Assembly (NCBI RefSeq): GCF_943733665.1
Contig: NZ_OX030782.1
Location: 950,001-1,014,000 of the forward strand
Source of the DNA: Aquimarina sp. Aq107
GTDB lineage: Bacteria > Bacteroidota > Bacteroidia > Flavobacteriales > Flavobacteriaceae
Direction of reading: 5' to 3'
DNA: 64,000 nucleotides
This document shows positions 24,891-34,671 of this stretch, one piece after another. The translations under genes were made by a program, and so were the position numbers. The notes beneath the pieces were generated by a model, which was given only the letters and a program-made list of their open reading frames with translations, was not told where the DNA came from and did no database searches. Position 1 is the first letter of the stretch; each line of letters starts with the position of its first letter.

Positions 24891-26747
24891 TTAAAAATTT
24901 AGAATAATATCTACGAGAATGTTATTACTGGGGATTTCTAGCTTTTTACGTAATCGATATTGCGCTTTTCTGACTCCTTCTTGCGTAATATTTAAGATGT
25001 TTGCAATTTCTTTAGAAGTAAGGTTCATTTTTAGTAGCGCCATTAAACGTAATTCGTTGGTAGTAACATTAGGGTATTTGTTTTTGATATTTGTATAAAA
25101 ATTTTTGTGAACTTGTTCAAAATGTCTTTTGAAGTTTTCCCAATTTTGATCATCATTTAAATCAAAGTTTATAATCTGTATTATTTTTTGATAGTTATAC
25201 TGGGTATTTTGATCTTCGGAATATTTTATTAATTCTACCTTTTCTTTTACGTTTTTTAATGTTTTGGTCTTGTTTACGAGATGCAAGGAATTAGTGGTGA
25301 GTTCTTTTTTCTTTGTATCCAATTCTCTAGTTAATATTAATTTTTCAAGACAGCTGAGTTTAATTTTTTTTCTAAAAATAGATATGAAAACCATTAGTAT
25401 GATAATACCAATTATCAATCCAAAAATTAATAAGGTATACTGGTGTTTAACTTGTTTGTTTTGCTTTAGTAATTCATTGATTTTTGATTCTTTCTTACCA
25501 GTTTCGAATTTAGCTTGAAGTTCTCTGACTTGTTTGTTTTTTTCGATAACTTCTAAGGAGTCTTTTAACTTGGATAGTTCTTTGTAATACATATACGCAG
25601 CAACACTATTCCCTTCTTTTTCTGCAATTAAAGCAAGTGTTTGATTTGCTTCTTTTTCTATAACTAGGTCCAATATTTTTTTTGAAGCTATAAGAGATTT
25701 TTCTGCATGAAATTTTGCTGAATCTAATAAATTTAATTTCAAAAATGATTTTGCAATAGCGTTGTTTGTTATAGCTTTTTGGATGTTATTCCCTTTAGGG
25801 CTATAATTTTTTAGAGCTTTTTTTTGATAATCTAATCCTTTCGAGAATAACTGCATTTCATAATATGTGGTTCCAATTTCGGATTGTACAGCAGCAATTG
25901 TTTTAGGGTTTCCTCTTTCTTTTCTTAATAATAGTGATTTTTGAAAATAATCCAATGCTTGGTTATACTTGTGTAGACCTCTTTTGCTGATTCCTATATT
26001 TTGCAAAATAGCACTCAGATATCTTTTATTTCCTTTACTCATTATTATTGGTAATGATCTATCAAGATATTTTAATGCTTCGTAATATTCTCCTTGTTTT
26101 ATTAGAATATTACTTATATGTATGTATGTTCGACTTATTCCTGGGGTATCATTAAGGTTTTCATATAGTTTGTTTGCAATAATAAAATGCTCTAATGCTA
26201 TTTTTTTAGATTTCATCAGACTATAAGATACACCTATGTTTTCGATGGATTTTATATATGATATGGAGTCTTGTAAGGATTTAAAAACTTCTCCAGCTTT
26301 TTTAAAACTTTCAATAGCTTTAGTGTAATTGTTTAAGTGATTATGTACAGCACCGATTTGATGAAAAGCTGAAGCTTTACCCCAGAGATGATTAATTTTT
26401 TGGTTCATTTTTAAAGCTTTTTTGAAGTGCACCAATGCAGAATCATACTCTTTCTGATAATAATAGACAACACCAAGGCAGTTGTTTGCACCTGCAATAC
26501 CTCTTGGTTTATTTATGTTTTTGGCGATACCAAGTGCATAGCGAATATGTTTTTTAGCTAAAAAAGTATTAGAAGTAGCATATTGAATTCCTAAATCATT
26601 ATATGCTTTAATCAATGTGGTATCGGCTGTGTTTTTATTTTTTGTTAAACGTAATAAACTATCTACGATTTGTTTGTTTTGAGCTTGTAGATTAGAATTA
26701 AATAAAATGATTATATAAAGAATACTGCTTACTTGAAGAGTTTTCAT
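24891..26747 (-). CDS. TPR sensor with LuxR-type DNA-binding domain
   Basis: 618 residues. A signal-like hydrophobic start (1-22, ending NLQAQ) is followed by TPR repeats (about 45-400; repeat cores such as YDSALVHFKKALKMNQ), one membrane helix (about 440-460, LLIFGLIIGIIILMVF), a coiled region and a C-terminal LuxR-like HTH (about 560-618) with LTSKEIANILNITQEGVRKA. The layout puts TPRs in the periplasm and the HTH in the cytosol, a one-component sensor type common in Flavobacteriaceae. There is no kinase domain. Targets and signal are unknown. It is a single-gene unit. Confidence 0.88.
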   Translation of the reverse strand: MKTLQVSSILYIIILFNSNLQAQNKQIVDSLLRLTKNKNTADTTLIKAYNDLGIQYATSNTFLAKKHIRYALGIAKNINKPRGIAGANNCLGVVYYYQKEYDSALVHFKKALKMNQKINHLWGKASAFHQIGAVHNHLNNYTKAIESFKKAGEVFKSLQDSISYIKSIENIGVSYSLMKSKKIALEHFIIANKLYENLNDTPGISRTYIHISNILIKQGEYYEALKYLDRSLPIIMSKGNKRYLSAILQNIGISKRGLHKYNQALDYFQKSLLLRKERGNPKTIAAVQSEIGTTYYEMQLFSKGLDYQKKALKNYSPKGNNIQKAITNNAIAKSFLKLNLLDSAKFHAEKSLIASKKILDLVIEKEANQTLALIAEKEGNSVAAYMYYKELSKLKDSLEVIEKNKQVRELQAKFETGKKESKINELLKQNKQVKHQYTLLIFGLIIGIIILMVFISIFRKKIKLSCLEKLILTRELDTKKKELTTNSLHLVNKTKTLKNVKEKVELIKYSEDQNTQYNYQKIIQIINFDLNDDQNWENFKRHFEQVHKNFYTNIKNKYPNVTTNELRLMALLKMNLTSKEIANILNITQEGVRKAQYRLRKKLEIPSNNILVDIILNF

Positions 26748-27091
26748 CTTTAAGGGGTATAGGTTAGTTGAGGTGTTAAAAATAATTTTTTGTTTTAAAA
26801 ATCAAGAACCCTTAACGGATAGTTAATGAAATCTTAAAGTCTACTTATGTATGTCATTATAAGAGATTGATTTTTAGTGTTAAATGACATTGTTTATGGG
26901 GAAATAAAAGTTGATCCTTTAGATAATTAGCTTGGATTTAAGAACATATCTTTTGTGGTACGCTCTAGAGCCGGTAATTCTTTGGAAATAAAATTTTTAA
27001 GTTGGTTTTTTATTTAGAAATGTAATTGGTTTTTATAGGATTGTATAATTTAAAATAGACCTGAGCGTTATGAAAATAAACTCCAATCGTC
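26748..27091. other. 344-bp gap between divergent genes
   Basis: No further gene is supported. AT-rich DNA that must hold the promoters of the TPR regulator (leftward) and the ThuA-domain gene (rightward); no exact TAnnTTTG box with a good partner was found. TATCTTTTG near 26946 is one base too long. Confidence 0.4.
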
Positions 27092-28111
27092 ATGAAATCA
27101 CAAATTCTCCTAGTAACTTTATTTTTATCTATAACTTTTAATCTTTCATCACAAGAAAAAGTATTGGTTTTTACTAAAACTAATGGTTTTACACATCCAT
27201 CAATAGGTGCCGGTGTTACTATGATTCGAAATCTCGGGAATTCCAATGGACTTTGGGAAACTGATGATACTGATAATGCGAATGCATTTACGACATCAAA
27301 TTTAGCTCAGTATAGTGCGGTTATATGGTGTAATACCAGTGGTAATAATTTATTAAATGCATCGCAACGTGAAGCTTTTGAAGGTTTTATTGCAGCGGGA
27401 GGAGGCTTTTTAGGAATTCATGCGGCCACAGATACCTATAGAGACGGGAGTTGGACTTTTTATAATGAACTTGTTGGTGGGATAGTGCAATCTGGCCCTA
27501 ATCATACGAGTAATAACTTTAATGCAGATATGACAGTGGTTACTTCACATCCTTCCGTAGATTTTTTAGGAAATGTGGGAGCTGTTTGGAACAAGTCAGA
27601 AGAATATTATTACTGGCGGAACAATGGAGGACAATTATTTGACGGCAATATAGATTTATTGATGGTAGAGTCGACAGGATCCAATGATTATGATGAAGCT
27701 AGACCAATTTCTTGGTTTAAGGAATATGGTGGAGGACGTTCATTTTATACGGCATTAGGACATAATTCTAGCGACTATACTAATAATCCGGATTTTATTA
27801 AACACATAGAAGAAGGTATAAAATATGTGATAGGTAATACATTAAGTATTGGAAGTCCAGAAGCAGAAATTCCGTTTCAGATTTCTCCAAATCCAGTAAG
27901 TAATATCATTAGATTTTCCACTTCTGATGTGGCTAAAGAAAAATCATTAATGATTTACACTATTAATGGACAGTTAGTATATAAAGGAAAAATACCTTCA
28001 GATGTTGCTACTACTAATATTAATGTAGAAAATTTATCTAATGGATTGTATATAGGTAATGTTGTGTCTAATGGATTGCAAAGTAATTTTAAATTTATTA
28101 AAAGAAATTAA
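27092..28111 (+). CDS. ThuA-like domain protein secreted by type IX system
   Basis: 339 residues. Signal peptide 1-21. Residues about 22-245 are a ThuA-like (glutamine-amidotransferase-like) domain with KVLVFTKTNGFTHPSI, GGGFLGIHAATDTY and the late RSFYTALGHNSSDY. ThuA domains are linked to carbohydrate handling. Residues about 260-339 form a type A T9SS sorting domain: FQISPNPVSNIIRF, then LMIYTINGQLVYKG, ending FKFIKRN. The protein should cross the outer membrane and be released or surface-attached. Its stop overlaps the stop of the convergent FMN-binding gene by 4 bp. Confidence 0.93.
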   Translation: MKSQILLVTLFLSITFNLSSQEKVLVFTKTNGFTHPSIGAGVTMIRNLGNSNGLWETDDTDNANAFTTSNLAQYSAVIWCNTSGNNLLNASQREAFEGFIAAGGGFLGIHAATDTYRDGSWTFYNELVGGIVQSGPNHTSNNFNADMTVVTSHPSVDFLGNVGAVWNKSEEYYYWRNNGGQLFDGNIDLLMVESTGSNDYDEARPISWFKEYGGGRSFYTALGHNSSDYTNNPDFIKHIEEGIKYVIGNTLSIGSPEAEIPFQISPNPVSNIIRFSTSDVAKEKSLMIYTINGQLVYKGKIPSDVATTNINVENLSNGLYIGNVVSNGLQSNFKFIKRN

Positions 28112-28653
28112 GGGATTACGTAGTGACCTTTCCAATTAGTGTTTTCTTTTTTGAATACAACTTTAATATGATTTGGTCTTGTTAATCTTAAGTACTCTAT
28201 TCGTAATGGAATAAGTTTTATTGCAGCAAAATAATGTTTTCCTTCTAGGTAATTTATATCATCAGGATTTTTGATTTCTACTCCTGGAGACAGTTCAGTT
28301 GTGTAATCTTTTTTGGATTTTGAAGGGATTTGGTTCCAGATAGTGTCTAAAGTCGTTTGATTACTTATAATTTCTGCTTTTGCCTTTATTGTAATCTGTA
28401 ACAAACGATTTTGATCGTAAAATAAAAGACTGACTCTATCATTTGCTTGGATATTTGCAATTTTTTTAGATCTTTCATCAGTGTATATGATCATGTTTAA
28501 GTTATCATCTATATCTCTTAAAACTACAGTCCGTAGTCTAGGTGTATTATTAAAATCAGAGGTGGCTAAGGTAAAATATCTAAAAGAGTGTTTGTTGTTT
28601 GCAATAGCTGTTTTTAAATCAACTACTATAGAAGAGAATATAATGTCGGTCAT
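28108..28653 (-). CDS. Pyridoxamine 5'-phosphate oxidase-family FMN-binding protein
   Basis: 181 residues. Split-barrel fold with N-terminal TPRLRTVVLRDIDDNLNMII and DERSKKIANIQANDRVSLLF, as in PdxH-like general FMN-binding proteins, and the C-terminal segment PLRIEYLRL. True PdxH is longer and has an RRPE-type C-terminus that is missing here, so vitamin B6 synthesis is unlikely; an FMN or F420 reductase, or a haem- or stress-related role, is more likely. Convergent with the ThuA gene. Confidence 0.85.
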   Translation of the reverse strand: MTDIIFSSIVVDLKTAIANNKHSFRYFTLATSDFNNTPRLRTVVLRDIDDNLNMIIYTDERSKKIANIQANDRVSLLFYDQNRLLQITIKAKAEIISNQTTLDTIWNQIPSKSKKDYTTELSPGVEIKNPDDINYLEGKHYFAAIKLIPLRIEYLRLTRPNHIKVVFKKENTNWKGHYVIP

Positions 28654-28738
28654 TAGTTGTTAGGTTTTACGAATGTTTTAAAGTTAATCAATTTGTTAGC
28701 ATAAGCTGTAAAAACATTCGACTAAAATTTACTTTAAT

Positions 28739-29518
28739 TCATCTAGTTTGCCATACTTCCTTTTCCATCCAAGGAACACTTGTTTTTAGTATTTCTATAT
28801 ATTCACATGCTTTGATATGTGTATTTCCTTCGGCTTCCACGAAAGTAATGTTACATCCCAATGCTTTTGCTTCTGCGATTCGTTTTCTTACTCTTTTGAT
28901 AGGAAAGAATTTGTCCTTTGTACCTTGTATTACATAAATCGGTATGTTAAGTTTTTCTTTTACTTTACAACTGGACCCCATTAATATCATACCAGAAAAA
29001 ATAGTTGAGTAATCTTTGGCGTATTCCCATCCAGCTATAGCTCCATTACTATAACCTACCAATATAATTTTGTCAGGGTCAATAGGCCAATTTTCTTTTG
29101 CGAGATCAATAAAGTCTAAAATTCTTTTTTCTAAATAATCTAATGTCCAGGTTCGCCATGCACCAGAAGGACTAAAAATAAACCCTCCAGCATCCTGTAA
29201 CCCAGGAGTTACTAGGCAGCTATTAAATTTAGTGTAATTTTTACTTCCAACACCACCGTGTAAAACAATGAATAACGGAACTTTTTGGTCTTTAGTAAGT
29301 GTTGGTATTGTAAGATCATATTTCCACTCCGATTCTTTATCATTTACCTTAAGAACGCTAATTCGATTCCCAGGAGTTAATGGAATTTCTTTAAATGATT
29401 CAGTATCAATACTGCTAACATATCTGGTGTTTCCTCTGGTGTCTAATCCACTTTTACAAGAAATAACTAAAATAAAGAAGAGAATATAAAAAAGACAGTA
29501 TAAAATTGAAGATTTCAT
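28739..29518 (-). CDS. Alpha/beta-hydrolase lipoprotein (esterase/LpqC-like)
   Basis: 259 residues. Lipoprotein signal with Cys21 (VISC). Oxyanion-hole strand LFIVLHGGV (82-90), nucleophile Ser157 in GYSNG, acid Asp202 in GTKDKFFP and His234 in GNTHIK complete the triad. It resembles poly(hydroxyalkanoate) depolymerase/feruloyl-esterase-type hydrolases. It is anchored in the envelope and probably cleaves an ester. The gene is monocistronic and divergent from guaA. Confidence 0.87.
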   Translation of the reverse strand: MKSSILYCLFYILFFILVISCKSGLDTRGNTRYVSSIDTESFKEIPLTPGNRISVLKVNDKESEWKYDLTIPTLTKDQKVPLFIVLHGGVGSKNYTKFNSCLVTPGLQDAGGFIFSPSGAWRTWTLDYLEKRILDFIDLAKENWPIDPDKIILVGYSNGAIAGWEYAKDYSTIFSGMILMGSSCKVKEKLNIPIYVIQGTKDKFFPIKRVRKRIAEAKALGCNITFVEAEGNTHIKACEYIEILKTSVPWMEKEVWQTR

Positions 29519-29641
29519 AGTTTTTCTATAAATATACTAAGTATGTATCTATTTTTTTTAAGAATTGATAGGGTGTTTATAAAATAACCGTGTAAGTTGA
29601 AAATTATCTCAGTTAGGATTTCGGGGGTTGTAATTTAATTT

Positions 29642-29649
29642 TATTTTTG
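29642..29649 (+). promoter_or_regulatory. -7 box of guaA (TATTTTTG) touching the start codon
   Basis: Exact TAnnTTTG ending only 3 nt before the guaA ATG at 29653. Transcription from this box would begin at or within a few bases of the start codon, giving a leaderless or nearly leaderless mRNA. The -33 element is weak (TTTC near 29619). Confidence 0.5.
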
Positions 29650-29652
29650 CCT

Positions 29653-31185
29653 ATGCAAAATAACAAGGTACTTATTTTAGACTTCGGGTCACAAGTAACT
29701 CAACTTATAGGACGCCGAGTAAGAGAACTCAATATTTATTCAGAAATACATCCGTATAATAAACCTCCAAAAAATATCAGTGATTATCATGCTGTAATTT
29801 TATCGGGTAGCCCACTTTCGGTAAGAGGTGAGGATGTTGCGCATCCAGATTTATCGGAGATACAAGGAAAAAAACCATTATTGGGTATTTGTTATGGTGC
29901 TCAATATTTAGCACATTTTGGCGGTGGTCGTGTAGCAGAATCTAATACGAGAGAGTATGGTAGAGCTAATTTATCATATATAGGTAAAAATGAATTGTTT
30001 CAAAATATTTCTGAAGGTTCTCAGGTTTGGATGAGTCATAGTGATACTATTAAAGAATTGCCAACTAAAGCAACTCTTCTAGCTAGTACTGAAGATGTAG
30101 AAAATGCAGCATTTAAAATTGAAGGAGAAGAAACTTATGCAATTCAATTTCATCCGGAAGTGTACCATTCTAAGGATGGAACCCAACTTTTAGAAAACTT
30201 TTTAGTAAACATAGCTGGAATTGCACAGGATTGGACTCCGGATTCTTTTGTAGAAGAGACGGTAAAAAACCTAAAAGAACAATTAGGAAATGATAAGGTT
30301 GTTCTTGGGTTGAGTGGTGGAGTAGATTCTACTGTTGCTGCAGTATTGCTTCATAAGGCTATTGGTAGTAATCTTCATTGTATTTTTGTTAATAATGGAT
30401 TGCTTCGTAAGAACGAATTTACATCTGTACTACAACAATACGAAGGCATGGGGCTCAATGTGAAAGGAGTAGATGCTTCGGCACGCTTTTTGGGTGCTCT
30501 AGCAGGAGAAAGTGATCCAGAAGGGAAAAGAAAAATAATTGGTAGAGTATTTATCGAAGTTTTTGATGATGAAGCTAACCAAATAGAAGATGCTAAGTGG
30601 TTAGCACAAGGAACAATATATCCAGATGTAATTGAATCTGTTTCTGTAAGTGGAGGCCCATCAGCTACGATTAAATCACATCATAACGTAGGAGGTTTAC
30701 CTGATTTTATGAAGTTGAAAGTAGTGGAACCTTTAAAAATGTTATTTAAAGATGAGGTGCGAAGAGTTGGAGCTTCTATGGATCTTGATTCAGAATTGCT
30801 CGGACGACACCCATTTCCCGGACCTGGATTAGCAATTCGAATTTTAGGAGACATTACTCCAGAAAAAGTTAGTATTTTGCAGGAGGTTGATGCCATCTTT
30901 ATAAATGGACTAAAGGATAATGGCCTGTATAATAAAGTATGGCAAGCTGGAGCAATTTTGTTACCAGTACAAAGTGTAGGTGTTATGGGAGATGAGAGAA
31001 CTTATGAAAAATGTGTAGCATTAAGAGCTGTAGAGAGTACAGATGGAATGACTGCTGATTGGGTAAATTTACCGTATGAGTTTTTGCAAAAAACATCAAA
31101 TGAAATAATAAATAAGGTAAAAGGCGTTAATAGAGTAGTATATGATATTAGTTCAAAACCGCCTGCAACTATAGAGTGGGAGTAA
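29653..31185 (+). CDS. guaA: GMP synthase (glutamine-hydrolysing)
   Basis: 510 residues. Converts XMP to GMP in purine synthesis, taking ammonia from glutamine. The class I amidotransferase domain has Cys80 (LGICYGAQ), His167 and Glu169 (FHPEV). The PP-loop is SGGVDS (221-226) and the C-terminal dimerisation domain ends KPPATIEWE. The frame extends to a TTG at 29647, but the ATG at 29653 gives the standard [14 protein letters not shown] start. Its -7 box ends 3 nt before this ATG. guaB, the preceding pathway step, lies at 56472, also with an unusual leader. Confidence 0.98.
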   Translation: MQNNKVLILDFGSQVTQLIGRRVRELNIYSEIHPYNKPPKNISDYHAVILSGSPLSVRGEDVAHPDLSEIQGKKPLLGICYGAQYLAHFGGGRVAESNTREYGRANLSYIGKNELFQNISEGSQVWMSHSDTIKELPTKATLLASTEDVENAAFKIEGEETYAIQFHPEVYHSKDGTQLLENFLVNIAGIAQDWTPDSFVEETVKNLKEQLGNDKVVLGLSGGVDSTVAAVLLHKAIGSNLHCIFVNNGLLRKNEFTSVLQQYEGMGLNVKGVDASARFLGALAGESDPEGKRKIIGRVFIEVFDDEANQIEDAKWLAQGTIYPDVIESVSVSGGPSATIKSHHNVGGLPDFMKLKVVEPLKMLFKDEVRRVGASMDLDSELLGRHPFPGPGLAIRILGDITPEKVSILQEVDAIFINGLKDNGLYNKVWQAGAILLPVQSVGVMGDERTYEKCVALRAVESTDGMTADWVNLPYEFLQKTSNEIINKVKGVNRVVYDISSKPPATIEWE

Positions 31186-31245
31186 TATATTTTATATATT
31201 GACACTTTGATTCGTGAAGAATCAGATCCATTAAAATTAAATCGA

Positions 31246-33411
31246 ATGAAAAAAGTATTGTTGTTCTTTTTTGTGCTTTTTATTACCAGTGTTGGTTTTG
31301 CTCAGCAGTATAAAAGTCATAAAGTTGTTCAAGGGGAAAATGTATATAGAATTGCAAAACGATATAATACAACTCCTGAAGCAATTTATAAAATCAACCC
31401 TAATTCAAAAGAAGGGATTAAGGAAGGTCAAATTCTAGCTATACCTGTCACTAATGATGAAGAATACCAAATCCATGTAGTAGGAGAAGGAGATACTGTA
31501 TTTAATCTTTCTCAAAAATATAACACTACACAAGAGGCAATTTTGAATTTAAACCCAGATGCGGTAAATGGGATTAATCTCGGACAGATTCTAAGAGTTG
31601 CGGTAATCGAAAAACCTAAAGAAGAAAATACACCTACGGAAAATGTAAGCGATCCTGTTTTAGATAGTATTAAACCGTTAGAAGAAATACGTCAGATAGT
31701 TCGTTTTAAAACCCATAAGGTTAGAAGGAAAGAGACTTTATATGGAATTGCCAAGAAATATAATATCACGATGGATGATATTAAGAAACATAATAAGAGA
31801 CTATATTCAGAACAAGTTCGAAAAAGGGATAAAATTAGAATACCTGTATATGCGGAAAAAGCAGTTGTAGAAACAGATGTGCCTAAAGATTCTTTGAGTA
31901 GTAGAGTTTCTACCACTACTAAGTATATAGTGAAACCAAAGGATACGAGATATAGAATTGCTAGAAGGCATGGTATTACTGTTGGAGAATTGGGCCAATT
32001 AAATCCAGAGATGGATCCTAATTTTCCTATTGGAATGGAGATTTTGGTACCAACAACTATTTTCGTTCCCTTAAAAGAAATTATTGATGCAGACAAGTTT
32101 GAATTGTATGAAGTTCAACCAAAAGAAACAGTATATAGTATACTAAAGAGAACTGAAATTTCTTCAGACTCTTTATTTAATATGAATCCGTATTTAAGAG
32201 ATGGTCTTAAAGCTGGTATGGTGATTACTCTTCCTAAAATGGGTGAAGTAGATTCTCTAGCGATTGATTTTCCAGAAAAGAAAATAGTTCCTTTGGAGAA
32301 TATGCTTTCAAACTTTAAAATGAAAAAACTTGCTGTAATGTTGCCATTTGGATTAGATACACTAGATCCCAATGAAAGACAAAAAACGGAAGATTTTTTG
32401 AAGAGTAGAAAAGCAAGAGGGACAAGAGTAGCTTTAGATTTTTATAAAGGAGTTCAGATTGCGGTGGATTCTGCTAAAAGTAGAGGATTGAGTATTGATT
32501 TAACTGTTTTTGATACACAAAAGAATAATAATACAGGTCATATCAAACAGTTAATTGATCAAAATAATTTTGATGAAATGGATGTTGTGATTGGACCTCT
32601 ATATCAGGCTAATGTAGAGACTGTTGCTTCAGAATTAAAGAAGTATGATACTCCGGTGATTTCTCCAATTTCTAATAGAGAATCAAAATTATATAGTAAT
32701 TTTTTCCAAACGATACCGACAGACATAATGCTTCAGGATAAGCTGATAAATTATGTAGCTCAAGATTCTACGGATAAGAATATTGTTATTATCGTACAAC
32801 AAGGAAAAAAGAAGCATGAGGAAGTAAAAAATAAATTGATTGCTAAATTTCCTGAAGCTAAGATAGCAAGAATAGAAGAAGGGAATTATGTATACGAAGT
32901 TCATCTTAATAAAGTATTAGCAAAGAATAAACCAAATTGGGTTTTTCTTGAGTCTGATGATGTAGCTATGATAAGTAATGTTACTCCTTTGCTTAATGCA
33001 AAGGCAGAGAGTCATCAAATCACTTTATTTACTACGGATAAACATAATGCTTTTGATGATGATAATATTAAAAATGAACATTTGTCTAAGCTACATTTAC
33101 ATTATCCTTCTATCGATAAGGAATTTGATAATTATGATGAAACGAGAATGACTCCTTTTGTAGCGAGATATAAAAAAGAATATGGAACTATTCCTAGTAA
33201 ATATGCGGTGAGAGGTTTTGATATTACATATGATATTTTAATGCGATTAGGTTCTGCAGATGATTTGTATCATGCAGCAACTTTTGAAGGTACAACAGAG
33301 TATGTTGAGAATAAATTTAATTATGCTAAAAAGCTGTTGGGAGGCTATTATAACAAAGCTTCCTATATAATTAAATTTGATGATGAATTGAAGCTTACGG
33401 TAATAGAATAA
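31246..33411 (+). CDS. Multi-LysM protein with LpoA-like periplasmic-binding domain
   Basis: 721 residues. Signal peptide about 1-19 (ending VGFAQ). Five LysM repeats follow up to about 345, with cores YRIAKRYNTTPEAIYKINP, FNLSQKYNTTQEAILNLNP, YGIAKKYNITMDDIKKHN, YRIARRHGITVGELGQLNP and YSILKRTEISSDSLFNMNP. The C-terminal half (about 360-721) is a type I periplasmic-binding fold (KLAVMLPFGLDT, DVVIGPLYQANVETV, VISPISN) like the LpoA/LivJ superfamily. It probably binds peptidoglycan and may tune its synthesis. The frame opens at TTG 31207, but the ATG at 31246 begins the signal peptide. It is 60 bp after guaA. Confidence 0.9.
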   Translation: MKKVLLFFFVLFITSVGFAQQYKSHKVVQGENVYRIAKRYNTTPEAIYKINPNSKEGIKEGQILAIPVTNDEEYQIHVVGEGDTVFNLSQKYNTTQEAILNLNPDAVNGINLGQILRVAVIEKPKEENTPTENVSDPVLDSIKPLEEIRQIVRFKTHKVRRKETLYGIAKKYNITMDDIKKHNKRLYSEQVRKRDKIRIPVYAEKAVVETDVPKDSLSSRVSTTTKYIVKPKDTRYRIARRHGITVGELGQLNPEMDPNFPIGMEILVPTTIFVPLKEIIDADKFELYEVQPKETVYSILKRTEISSDSLFNMNPYLRDGLKAGMVITLPKMGEVDSLAIDFPEKKIVPLENMLSNFKMKKLAVMLPFGLDTLDPNERQKTEDFLKSRKARGTRVALDFYKGVQIAVDSAKSRGLSIDLTVFDTQKNNNTGHIKQLIDQNNFDEMDVVIGPLYQANVETVASELKKYDTPVISPISNRESKLYSNFFQTIPTDIMLQDKLINYVAQDSTDKNIVIIVQQGKKKHEEVKNKLIAKFPEAKIARIEEGNYVYEVHLNKVLAKNKPNWVFLESDDVAMISNVTPLLNAKAESHQITLFTTDKHNAFDDDNIKNEHLSKLHLHYPSIDKEFDNYDETRMTPFVARYKKEYGTIPSKYAVRGFDITYDILMRLGSADDLYHAATFEGTTEYVENKFNYAKKLLGGYYNKASYIIKFDDELKLTVIE

Positions 33412-33442
33412 AAATTATTTTGCCAATAATTAATTTAAAAGC

Positions 33443-33464
33443 TGATTTTAAAATCATTTTTTTT
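33443..33464 (+). terminator. Possible Rho-independent terminator
   Basis: TGATTTTAAAATCA (33443-33456) is a palindrome able to form a short 5-bp AT stem, followed by a run of eight T and then ATTTTT. The stem is weak, so this is tentative. Confidence 0.45.
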
Positions 33465-33773
33465 ATTTTTAAATTCTGAATTATATTGTTTTACAGATAA
33501 AATAGTTTCGGAAAGAGATTTTTTAGTTTAGATTTTTAGGATATTTAAAGTCGTGGTATGGAAATTGATATACTCGTAGTATACAGTTTTTATAAACTAC
33601 AATAAATTCGAAATTTTGGAAAAATTGTTTCGATTGGGATAGATATAAAATGTATATCTGAAGATAAATAAAATTATTTAAGCAAAAATTGTCAATACTT
33701 AGCCCCGTATTGTATATTTTAGATACTTGAATAAAAAAACAACAACTATTAGCCGGGCATAATTATTGCAATT
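33465..33773. other. 309-bp AT-rich gap before the DUF922 gene
   Basis: No coding frame, repeat or exact promoter box was found. It should hold the promoter of the DUF922-DUF3820 pair. Confidence 0.35.
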
Positions 33774-34307
33774 ATGGGTAAATTTTTTACTATTCTCTTA
33801 GTTTTAGTTTTTGCTAATCATGGATATGTAGAGCGTTTTTCTTATGCAGAAAAAAGTAAGTTAGATTGGTCAGATTTTAGAGGAGAACCTAAAGTCGATA
33901 GCAATTTTGATGCTAGTGTCAATACAGGAATAACTTATCAATGGTCTATAAGTAAGGATTATGGGAAAATTGAATTAAAATATGAAGTGGACAGCTTTTG
34001 TTATCCATCACTGTCGTGGGTGAAAAAAGGTCAGTCTACTAAATACCTTTTGTTACACGAACAACTCCATTTTGATATATCTGAATTGCATGCTAGGATT
34101 ATGCGTAAAAAGTTAAAAGAGTATAGGCCTGGTAAAAATGTTCGTAAGGATCTTAATAAGATGTATAAGAGAGTGGAACGTATGAGGATCAATATGCAAG
34201 AGCAATATGATTTAGAAACGGATCATTCAAAAAATAAAGTAAATCAGAAGAAGTGGGAAGAAAAAGTAAAGAATTTGATGTGGTATTATAGAGCTTATTC
34301 AAAATAA
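33774..34307 (+). CDS. DUF922-family putative secreted zinc protease
   Basis: 177 residues. Signal peptide-like N-terminus (1-15). The key motif is HEQLH at 95-99 followed by FDISELHAR, an HExxH zinc site with Asp101 nearby, matching DUF922 (predicted Zn-dependent peptidases). The LDWSDFRGEP segment (30-39) is also typical. The C-terminal 65 residues are highly charged and helical. It lies 22 bp before a DUF3820 gene on the same strand. Substrate and exact location are unknown; periplasmic is likely. Confidence 0.82.
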   Translation: MGKFFTILLVLVFANHGYVERFSYAEKSKLDWSDFRGEPKVDSNFDASVNTGITYQWSISKDYGKIELKYEVDSFCYPSLSWVKKGQSTKYLLLHEQLHFDISELHARIMRKKLKEYRPGKNVRKDLNKMYKRVERMRINMQEQYDLETDHSKNKVNQKKWEEKVKNLMWYYRAYSK

Positions 34308-34329
34308 ATTTACACTTACTTAGCTTTTA

Positions 34330-34557
34330 ATGGATATTGAACAATCCCAGAAAGACTTTTTAGTTAAACTAGCCAATACCAAAATGCCTTTTGGTAAATA
34401 TAAAGACCGATATCTTATTGACTTACCCGAGCATTATATTGTTTGGTATCATAATAAGGGTTTTCCCAAAGGTACTCTTGGTATGCAGATGCAAACGGTT
34501 TACGAACTTAAGCTAAATGGTCTTGAATACTTGATAAGAAATATCAGAAAACTTTAG
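34330..34557 (+). CDS. DUF3820-family protein
   Basis: 75 residues. The core MPFGKYKDRYLIDLPEHYIV and WYHNKGFPKGTLGMQM match DUF3820, small proteins also described as putative quorum-sensing-regulated virulence factors; in other proteins the same module sits beside exonuclease domains. Here it is a stand-alone domain with a C-terminal basic helix. It is co-directional with the DUF922 gene (22-bp gap) and followed by a bidirectional terminator. Confidence 0.88.
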   Translation: MDIEQSQKDFLVKLANTKMPFGKYKDRYLIDLPEHYIVWYHNKGFPKGTLGMQMQTVYELKLNGLEYLIRNIRKL

Positions 34558-34615
34558 AAAATTGTTTATTATAAAACCTCTAATTATAAGTACAGTAAAC
34601 TATAAAAGATTAGAT

Positions 34616-34657
34616 AAAAAAATGCAGCAAATACATTATACTTGCTGCATTTTTTTA
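34616..34657. terminator. Bidirectional terminator between the DUF3820 gene and lysA
   Basis: AAAAAATGCAGCAA (ending 34630) pairs with TTGCTGCATTTTTT (from 34642) over an 11-nt loop; A-run on the left and T-run on the right give U-tails in both directions for the convergent genes. Confidence 0.9.
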
Positions 34658-34671
34658 TAATATAGAATATG

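Noticed and set aside
28108..28653. Naming the FMN-binding protein pdxH
   Set aside because: It is shorter than PdxH and lacks the C-terminal signature.
31692..32096. Minus-strand 134-codon frame inside the LysM gene
   Set aside because: It mirrors the repeated LysM coding sequence and shows no family features.
31707..32390. Repeated LysM units as a tandem DNA repeat or CRISPR-like array
   Set aside because: The periodicity is at protein level only; DNA copies are diverged and lie within a coding frame.
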